Source of the DNA: Ignavibacteria bacterium
Lineage (GTDB): Bacteria > Bacteroidota > Ignavibacteria > Tepidaquicellales > Tepidaquicellaceae
NCBI GenBank assembly: GCA_018058125.1
Contig: JAGPCH010000010.1
Location: 1 to 13,903, forward strand
Reading direction: 5' to 3'
Length of the DNA: 13,903 bases
The notes under the pieces were generated by a model, which saw only the letters and a list, made by a program, of their open reading frames with translations, ran no database searches and had not been told where the DNA came from. Made by a program: the position numbers and the translations under genes. Positions 6,217-13,903 of this stretch are shown here, piece after piece (position 1 is the stretch's first letter; each line of letters opens with the position of its first letter).

Positions 6217-7572
6217 TTGAAAAAGATCATATTAATCATTATTCTGGTAGCTATATCATTAAATCTATCTGCACACGAAGGAGGTCACGGTACACCGCTG
6301 AAAAAATGGAAATTTGCTTCTGAAAAAGGAACTGTCAAAGCCGATTTTGTTAAAAGTGAAAATAGCAAAGTTTGGCTTATGGATCATCATAATATAAAAG
6401 TTTATCAGATAACCGACTTTTCTACCGAAGACCAAAGTTATATAAATTATATCAAGACAAGAAACGAATCAATTAATTCTATAAATACTAAACAAACTTC
6501 AGAAGTAGATTCCGGAGAAGCAGATGACGGTTCATTTTCTTTTTTAAAAATTGCTTTTATACTTTCGGGAGGTTTTCTGCTTACCCTCTCTTTATTTCAA
6601 TTGGTAAAACGAAAAAGGATAATTCATATATCCTATGGCTTTTTGGGTGGTTGTATGATTTTATTTATTTTATTCAAAAACAACGTTATCGCCAAATCAA
6701 TCACTGATGACGTTCCGCAAAATAATGTGTCGTTAATGAAATCCTTTTTTGAAAAATTTGACGGGGTCAAAACACATTCAGATGATAAATTTCTGTATAT
6801 TTCATCCAATGGATTGCCGGATCATGAGATGATGATTGGAATAACAAACTGGCAGCAACAGGTTCCAATTAATCAAAATTATACGGGTGATAACACCTGG
6901 GCAATACCACTACATCCGAAAATGGCAGATCATCCGCTTTCTACAAAAACCAATTTACTGAAAGGCGCAATTGCAGTTGCCGTAAATGGAATTCCTATTT
7001 TTAATCCTCTGAATAACAGAGGTGAAGATGCAAACGCTATTGGTGAATTAGACAAATGGGGAGGACATTGCGGACGCGCAGATGACTATCACTATCACTT
7101 GCCTCCATTGCATTTACAGGAGCAAGTCGGTGCGGGAAATCCTGTTGCTTATGCTGTTGATGGTTTTCCTGTTTATGGAGAAACATCAGATAAACTGGAC
7201 AGGTATTTAGGTAAATTAAATTCCGACGGTTCTTATCAATATCATTCAATTAAAGAATATCCTTATTTTATTGCAGGCGTGAGAGGCGAAGTGAAACTAG
7301 ACCCGAAAACAAAAGCGCCGGAAAATCAGGTTTCTCCTCAACCAAGGACACACGAACTCAGACCTGCTTTAAGACCTTTGAAAGGAGCTGAAATAATTGA
7401 TTTTAAATCTTTAAGTAATAATTCTTATTCCTTAACTTACAGCTTAAATTCAGAAGAATATATCATAAATTATAACTGGGACAACGCTGATAATTATACA
7501 TATGAATTTATAGATCCTGACGGAACGACTACAGTTGAGACCTACAAACCAGGAAACATTATAGATCGATAG
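6217..7572 (+). CDS. SHD1-like and YHYH domain exported membrane protein
   Basis: This 451-residue protein starts at TTG 6217: an in-frame TAA lies upstream, no ATG falls between them, and a signal peptide begins at once (residues 1-19, ending L-S-A). Cleavage there gives a mature N-terminus of H-E-G-G-H-G. Residues about 29-79 look like an SHD1 domain (W-K-F at 31-33, K-A-D-F-V, K-V-W-L, then S-T-E-D-Q-S-Y-I at 69-76). Two transmembrane helices follow at about 109-130 and 137-156, with K-R-K-R between them. The rest is a YHYH domain (PF14240-type): W-G-G-H-C-G-R-A-D-D-Y-H-Y-H-L-P-P at 281-297, V-D-G-F-P-V-Y-G at 314-321, and a C-terminal beta-rich segment. YHYH proteins have no established function; the many His residues suggest metal binding (inference). 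The gene lies 50 bases before the lipoprotein gene, so co-transcription is likely. Confidence 0.85.
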   Translation: MKKIILIIILVAISLNLSAHEGGHGTPLKKWKFASEKGTVKADFVKSENSKVWLMDHHNIKVYQITDFSTEDQSYINYIKTRNESINSINTKQTSEVDSGEADDGSFSFLKIAFILSGGFLLTLSLFQLVKRKRIIHISYGFLGGCMILFILFKNNVIAKSITDDVPQNNVSLMKSFFEKFDGVKTHSDDKFLYISSNGLPDHEMMIGITNWQQQVPINQNYTGDNTWAIPLHPKMADHPLSTKTNLLKGAIAVAVNGIPIFNPLNNRGEDANAIGELDKWGGHCGRADDYHYHLPPLHLQEQVGAGNPVAYAVDGFPVYGETSDKLDRYLGKLNSDGSYQYHSIKEYPYFIAGVRGEVKLDPKTKAPENQVSPQPRTHELRPALRPLKGAEIIDFKSLSNNSYSLTYSLNSEEYIINYNWDNADNYTYEFIDPDGTTTVETYKPGNIIDR

Positions 7573-7622
7573 AACCATTTTGAAATTTTAGATTCTAAAT
7601 AAATAAAAAATTATATTATATT

Positions 7623-8642
7623 ATGAAAAAAATAAAAAACATTATTCCATTAATAATTTTATATCTTACTATTGTTGCATGCAATAATAATAATAATAGT
7701 AATGAAAATAAATCAGCACAAACAAATGCTGACAATTACAGCGGTACAGCTTCTGTATCTCAGGGTCCTGCAAAAGTTGTAACTCAAAACATATTCGATT
7801 GCGACAGAGGAAGAGAAGGTCCGGTTGGTATCTCTACTGCAATAGACGGCAGTGAATGGACTGTTCCATCTATGGTTAATTTTACGGATAATAGTTTTCC
7901 TTTTGCATCAGATCTGTTCAATCCCTGCACCGGAGTGGAATATGGATCCGCAGATGATGCAATGGCAGCTTTGGACGGGACAGACATTGTGGAAATTGAT
8001 GCTGATGGTGAAGTAATTACCGCTTTTGTATTTGCCGACAACTATTTTGAAATGTACATTAACGGCATTCCGGTTGGAAAAGATAATGTACCATTTACTC
8101 AATTCAATTCTAACATAGTTCGCTTTAAGGTAAACAAGCCTTTTACAATTGCAATGAAGCTGGTTGACTGGGAAGAAAATAGTGGATTAGGTTCTGAGAG
8201 TAACAGAGGAAAAGCGTTTCATCCGGGCGATGGCGGAATGGTCGCTGTTTTTAAAGATGCTAAAAATGAAATTATTGCAACAACAAATTCAAACTGGAAG
8301 GCGCAAACTTTTTATACCGCACCAATAAAAGACTTGTCATGTGTATCAGAAAATGGAACCTTAAGATTAAGTGATAAATGTGATACAGAAGATTCTGATG
8401 ACGGAACTTCCTATTACGCTTTGCATTGGAAGATACCTTCAGACTGGTTTGCTGAAAATTTTGACGACAGTAAATGGCCTGACGCAACAATCTATACAAA
8501 TTCTGTTATAGGTGTTGACAATAAACCCTCGTATACAAACTTTACAGATGTTTTTGATAACAATGCTAACGATGCTGAGTTTATATGGTCAACAAATGTA
8601 ATATTGGATAACGAGGTAATAGTAAGACATACTGTGAATTAA
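7623..8642 (+). CDS. Asn-rich lipoprotein with a galactose-binding-like beta domain
   Basis: This 339-residue lipoprotein has signal residues 1-19 and lipobox I-V-A-C with the lipidated Cys20. It is followed by N-N-N-N-N-S-N-E-N, encoded by five AAT triplets in a row at 7683-7697, which act as a flexible linker. The mature part has two beta-rich blocks. The F-A-D-N-Y-F-E-M-Y-I-N-G segment at 137-148 resembles the jelly-roll of galactose-binding-like domains (A-D-D/N-x-[FY]-x-[VLM]-Y-[VI]-N-G). Later, W-F-A-E-N-F-D-D-S-K-W-P-D-A at 275-288 has the F-D-D-S-x-W motif seen in the same fold class. Four other cysteines (60, 102, 240, 253) could form disulfides. I do not recognise a named family. 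No enzyme active site is visible, so binding of a glycan, a protein or the upstream YHYH partner is a guess. It is probably co-transcribed with the YHYH gene. Confidence 0.8.
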   Translation: MKKIKNIIPLIILYLTIVACNNNNNSNENKSAQTNADNYSGTASVSQGPAKVVTQNIFDCDRGREGPVGISTAIDGSEWTVPSMVNFTDNSFPFASDLFNPCTGVEYGSADDAMAALDGTDIVEIDADGEVITAFVFADNYFEMYINGIPVGKDNVPFTQFNSNIVRFKVNKPFTIAMKLVDWEENSGLGSESNRGKAFHPGDGGMVAVFKDAKNEIIATTNSNWKAQTFYTAPIKDLSCVSENGTLRLSDKCDTEDSDDGTSYYALHWKIPSDWFAENFDDSKWPDATIYTNSVIGVDNKPSYTNFTDVFDNNANDAEFIWSTNVILDNEVIVRHTVN

Positions 8643-8967
8643 AATATTATATCATTGATAATAGAAATGATAAAGTTCCTGTTATCGAAATTGAAAGAGC
8701 AAGAAAGTTTAAAGAACATTGCGGTTAATGTTATAAAAATATGCTGAAGATCTTTGGGAGGTGTAACTCTTTTACAGCATACATTAAGTCCCTTTTATAA
8801 TTCGCGAATAATAAACCCCAAATCAATTCCTCATCCCGACCGAAGTTTAATCTTGATTTTTCCATATGTTGAAATTAATTTATTTTTTTTTGCACACCAT
8901 TGTCAGCAAGCCGAACTCAGATACGGCAGTATGGCAAACAAATCTTTAAAACTTAAATAAATTAATT
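8643..8967. other. Intergenic region, lipoprotein to SRPBCC gene
   Basis: The region holds the second copy of the two-part upstream element (8843-8893). A minus-strand frame of 44 codons with an ATG (8731-8865) overlaps that element; it shows no family signature and I do not call it. A plus-strand frame through 8754-8960 starts at a non-ATG codon, crosses the element and also looks spurious. There is no terminator hairpin after the lipoprotein gene. Confidence 0.5.
8843..8893 (+). promoter_or_regulatory. Two-part upstream element, copy 2
   Basis: AAGTTTAATCTTGAT (8843-8857) and ATTAATTTATTTT (8874-8886) are separated by 16 bases, identical in sequence and gap to 674-717. In this copy the T run is longer, so the following TTTGC is shifted by five bases. 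The element ends about 75 bases before the SRPBCC start codon, nearly the same distance as copy 1 from its gene. Weaker similarity continues to the left (CCCGA/CCCGG before AAG). Confidence 0.45.
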
Positions 8968-9417
8968 ATGTCAGACAACAGCGTAACACTTCACAGAGTC
9001 ATCAAAGCAACACCGGAAAAAGTATTCCGGGCATTTACCGAACCAGATGCCTTGGCATCTTGGATCCCGCCTTATGGATTTTTATGCATTGTTCACAATA
9101 TGGATGTAAAGGAAGGCGGAAGTTTCAGAATGTCTTTTTTAAATTTTTCTACAGGAAACGGACACTCTTTTGGCGGGGAATATCTTGAGATCAAACCAAA
9201 TGAATTCCTGAAGTACACCGACAGATTTGATGATCCGAATTTACCGGGTGAAATGATCGCATCGGTTTGGTTTAAGAAAGTATCCGTCGGTACGGAATTA
9301 AAGGTAATCCAGGAAAACATACCTGATGTCATACCGGCTGAAATGTGCTATCTTGGATGGCAGGAATCACTTGAAAAACTGATCAGATTAGTAGAGCCTG
9401 AAATTCCGGACGCTTAA
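8968..9417 (+). CDS. SRPBCC / AHSA1-like domain protein
   Basis: This 149-residue cytosolic protein has the START/Bet v 1-like AHSA1 pattern. The first strand (V-T-L-H-R-V-I-K-A) is followed by T-P-E-K-V-F-R-A-F-T-E-P-D-A-L-A-S-W at 15-32, a typical opening helix ending in the conserved Trp. Then come M-D-V-K-E-G-G-S-F-R-M at 45-55, central strands with G-G-E-Y-L-E-I at 69-75, and a long C-terminal helix W-Q-E-S-L-E-K-L at 131-138. This fold makes a hydrophobic cavity and usually binds small lipophilic ligands; it has no fixed reaction. The length is standard for single-domain members. The ATG at 8968 fits the domain start with only a short lead. The gene stands alone: the next gene is 128 bases away. 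Confidence 0.88.
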   Translation: MSDNSVTLHRVIKATPEKVFRAFTEPDALASWIPPYGFLCIVHNMDVKEGGSFRMSFLNFSTGNGHSFGGEYLEIKPNEFLKYTDRFDDPNLPGEMIASVWFKKVSVGTELKVIQENIPDVIPAEMCYLGWQESLEKLIRLVEPEIPDA

Positions 9418-9429
9418 TTCATATGAATT
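9416..9429. repeat. Perfect 14-bp palindrome at the SRPBCC stop codon
   Basis: AATTCATATGAATT is its own reverse complement and overlaps the last two bases of the TAA stop. There is no T run after it. It could be a dimeric-regulator site or chance in AT-rich DNA. Confidence 0.35.
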
Positions 9430-9545
9430 GCAGACAGGAAGTTTTTTAGAATACAGATTTTTGAAACCTTATAAATTTCATGATTTAGTAACCGTTTATA
9501 CTTTCCTGCCGTAAGAGACAATTTATAATTTTAACATTTCTGTAA

Positions 9546-10187
9546 ATGATAAAAAAATATTCTGTTTTTTTTTGCTTGCTCATATCTTTTATATTGATAG
9601 TAACAGCAGCATCAGTATATCCCGGCGGATCAATACTTGATAACAATTCTATTGGATTTGACTGGACAAAAAATTTTATTAGTAACCTGTTTGCATCAAC
9701 TGCTATAAATGGTGCGGAGAACACTTCCAGGATCTGGGCTATCGCCGGAATGTTTTTTCACTCTGTTGGTTATGGAATATTCTTTATCAATATGTCAAAA
9801 AAGATCACTGATAAAAATGCTTCCTTAGTCTTAAAACTTGTAGGTGCAGCCAACATATTATTTAGTTTCTTAATAGTAACGCCTTTGCATGATACAATGA
9901 TAACCTTATCCAGTACCTTGTTTCTGCTGGGTTTATTTTACATAACTGTTTTTATCCTGAAGTCAAAACTTCATTTTTTTAAATTCGCCTGTATCATCTG
10001 CTTACTGACTTTTTACTACACTTTATACTTATATGGATCAGGCAACTGGGGATTACTGGCAATAATGCAAAAAGTGTCTTTTATTATTTCAATGCTATTG
10101 GTTTTGGGACTGGAATATTTTACAAAACAGGAAGACTTTAATCAGCCTAAACATGCCGGACAAAATGCATATGGAGCGAGTCATTAA
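9546..10187 (+). CDS. Six-helix integral membrane protein (DUF998-like)
   Basis: This 213-residue protein has six predicted transmembrane helices at about 5-24, 63-83, 94-112, 117-137, 143-163 and 168-190. Between helices 1 and 2 is an extra-membrane loop with Y-P-G-G-S at 25-29, G-F-D-W at 37-40 and N-F-I-S-N-L-F at 43-49. The Y-P-G-G-[ST] plus D-W...N..S-N/D-L layout resembles DUF998-type six-helix proteins found in Bacteroidota; I am not certain of the exact family name. No catalytic residues or transport signature are visible. Its last 35 bases overlap the next gene in another frame, so the two are very likely translated from one mRNA. No clear promoter is seen in the 128 bases before it. 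Confidence 0.75.
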   Translation: MIKKYSVFFCLLISFILIVTAASVYPGGSILDNNSIGFDWTKNFISNLFASTAINGAENTSRIWAIAGMFFHSVGYGIFFINMSKKITDKNASLVLKLVGAANILFSFLIVTPLHDTMITLSSTLFLLGLFYITVFILKSKLHFFKFACIICLLTFYYTLYLYGSGNWGLLAIMQKVSFIISMLLVLGLEYFTKQEDFNQPKHAGQNAYGASH

Positions 10188-11112
10188 AGATTTTTCAAAT
10201 ATTTTTATATTTCATCAGTTCAAACTTCAAATCATTTTAATATTAATTGCAGCTTTTATAATCTCAGGCTGTGAAAATTCAAAGTATAAGAATATGAATG
10301 CTAAAGTTAACTCCGAAATGGAAAACGTAAATGAAAACATCAGCGGTTACGCACCGGTGAACGGACTGAAGATGTATTATGAAATTCACGGTTATGGATT
10401 TCCGCTTGTATTGATTCACGGCGGCGGCTCGACCATTGAGTCAAATTTTGGTAGGGTGATTGATGAATTAGCTAAGACACACAAAGTCATAGCTGTTGAA
10501 ATGCAGGCGCACGGACGAACTGCTGACATTGACAGACCGCTGAGTTTTGAGCAGGATGCAGATGATATTGCGGCATTAATAAGATATCTGAACATTGAAA
10601 AAGCGGATATCTTCGGATTCAGCAACGGCGCAAGCACGACGCTTCAATGCGCGATCAGACATCCGGAGCTTGTAAATAAAATTGTAGTCGCTTCGACTAT
10701 TTATAAAAAAAGCGGTACACCTCCATGGTTCTGGGATATGATGAATAAAGCATCTTTTGAAGGAATGCCTCAGCCATTAAAAGATTCTTTTCTAAAATTA
10801 AATCCCGACACAAACGCATTATACAGAATGTATGAAAGAGATGTAAAAAGAATGCAGACATTCACAGATATTTCCGATGAGCAAATGAAATCTATCACAG
10901 CTCCTGCTCTGATTATAACCGGTGACACGGATGTTGCCACTCCGGAGCATGCAGCTGAAATGCACAGTATACTTTCCGGTTCGCGGCTTGCCATAATTCC
11001 GGGCGGGCATGGAGATTATATCGGAGAGATCACAACTTCGCAGGACAGCATTTTGATTAATGCTACAGTACATATGATCAATAAATTTCTGAATGAACCT
11101 TTGACGAAATAG
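10153..11112 (+). CDS. Alpha/beta-hydrolase lipoprotein
   Basis: From the ATG at 10153 the protein has 319 residues; ATGs at 10165 and 10171 are equally possible and would shorten the 35-base overlap with the gene before. The signal region ends in lipobox I-S-G-C (Cys40), so the mature protein is probably a lipoprotein, though the stretch before the hydrophobic core is unusually long. The hydrolase fold follows: L-I-H-G-G-G at 87-92 (oxyanion loop), G-F-S-N-G at 155-159 with nucleophile Ser157, G-D-T-D at 257-260 with acid Asp260, and P-G-G-H-G at 283-287 with His286. The triad is complete. H-P-E-L-V-N-K-I-V-V at 170-179 and T-A-P-A-L-I-I-T-G-D are typical of class I hydrolases. It is probably an esterase or other small-molecule hydrolase at the cell envelope; the substrate is unknown. 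It is translationally coupled to the membrane protein upstream. Confidence 0.87.
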   Translation: MPDKMHMERVIKDFSNIFIFHQFKLQIILILIAAFIISGCENSKYKNMNAKVNSEMENVNENISGYAPVNGLKMYYEIHGYGFPLVLIHGGGSTIESNFGRVIDELAKTHKVIAVEMQAHGRTADIDRPLSFEQDADDIAALIRYLNIEKADIFGFSNGASTTLQCAIRHPELVNKIVVASTIYKKSGTPPWFWDMMNKASFEGMPQPLKDSFLKLNPDTNALYRMYERDVKRMQTFTDISDEQMKSITAPALIITGDTDVATPEHAAEMHSILSGSRLAIIPGGHGDYIGEITTSQDSILINATVHMINKFLNEPLTK

Positions 11113-13649
<2,537 letters not shown>

Positions 13650-13675
13650 CTTGATAAAAAATTCAACCTTTTACA

Positions 13676-13711
13676 GCGGCTATCTGAAATCGGATAGCCG
13701 CATTTTTTTTT
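13676..13711 (+). terminator. Intrinsic terminator of katG
   Basis: GCGGCTATC (13676-13684) pairs perfectly with GATAGCCGC (13693-13701) around an 8-base loop. It is followed by one A and nine Ts (13703-13711). It starts 27 bases after the katG stop codon. Confidence 0.92.
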
Positions 13712-13903
13712 CACAGACATACAAACAGATTTTATTTTAATTTGAAAAATATATTTTTTCATTTTCCGAATTTCAAATATCTTTAAAATCTTAAACTACT
13801 TCGTAAATTTCCAGTGTTTTCTGTAAGTTAGCTTCGTTCATTGCGGAGTTGGTTTTATACAAACCAAAGGCTTTTCAGTTTAAAAATTATCTCAATAATC
13901 TAA
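13712..13903. other. Right-edge region with a short minus-strand coding-like tail
   Basis: The minus strand has a short open frame, 13791-13874, ending in a TAA (13791-13793). Its end reads M-N-E-A-N-L-Q-K-T-L-E-I-Y-E-V-V, which looks protein-like, and it would converge on katG. An in-frame TGA (13875-13877) closes it upstream. A neighbouring frame stays open to nearly the window edge and would join it if one A of the AAAA at 13871-13874 (TTTT on the plus strand) were removed. It could be the end of a broken or misread gene. I cannot name a family. Confidence 0.3.

Noticed and set aside
8731..8865. 44-codon minus-strand frame with an ATG
   Set aside because: It overlaps the two-part upstream element, and the other copy of that element does not keep the reading frame; no family is recognised.
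8754..8960. 68-codon plus-strand frame before the SRPBCC gene
   Set aside because: It has a non-ATG start, crosses the repeated upstream element and a long T run, and has no domain pattern.

Overview
The window looks like chromosomal DNA from an AT-rich member of the Bacteroidota/Ignavibacteriota side of the FCB group. This is inferred from four things: no gene start has a Shine-Dalgarno sequence; promoter-like TAnnTTTG boxes lie before the antiporter gene and, with one mismatch, before katG; there are several Sec signal peptides and lipoprotein signals; and the set of families fits (DUF2254, S33 hydrolase, YHYH protein, Asn-rich lipoprotein). I see no tRNA, rRNA, CRISPR array, integrase or complete transposon. 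Genus-level placement cannot be made by eye.

Layout. At the left edge (1-300, minus) is the membrane-anchored N-terminus of an endonuclease/exonuclease/phosphatase family protein. It lacks an ATG unless a run of eight A/T bases is off by one or two bases. The complete genes that follow are all on the plus strand: a DUF2254 membrane protein (800-2074); a secreted S33-type alpha/beta hydrolase with an altered nucleophile elbow (2268-3773); a 660-base gene-free stretch with hairpins, a fold-back (attC-like) repeat, a 14-bp tandem duplication and a promoter; a CPA1 potassium/proton antiporter with an RCK_C tail (4434-5915); a two-gene unit of an SHD1-YHYH membrane protein and an Asn-rich lipoprotein with a jelly-roll-like domain (6217-8642); an SRPBCC/AHSA1 protein (8968-9417); an overlapping pair of a six-helix membrane protein and a lipoprotein alpha/beta hydrolase (9546-11112); and a catalase-peroxidase, katG (11466-13649), with its own promoter and a strong intrinsic terminator. 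At the right edge is a short minus-strand coding-like remnant.

How the genes work together. No single pathway links them. Most are envelope or stress functions: ion homeostasis (antiporter), peroxide removal (KatG), and exported hydrolases and lipoproteins. Two points deserve most attention. One is the YHYH/lipoprotein pair, where the predicted mature membrane protein begins with a histidine in a His/Gly/Glu cluster and carries an SHD1-like domain ahead of the YHYH domain. The other is a two-part sequence (15 bp, 16-bp gap, 13 bp) found at equal spacing 75-80 bp upstream of both the DUF2254 and SRPBCC genes, which looks like a shared control element or a dispersed repeat.
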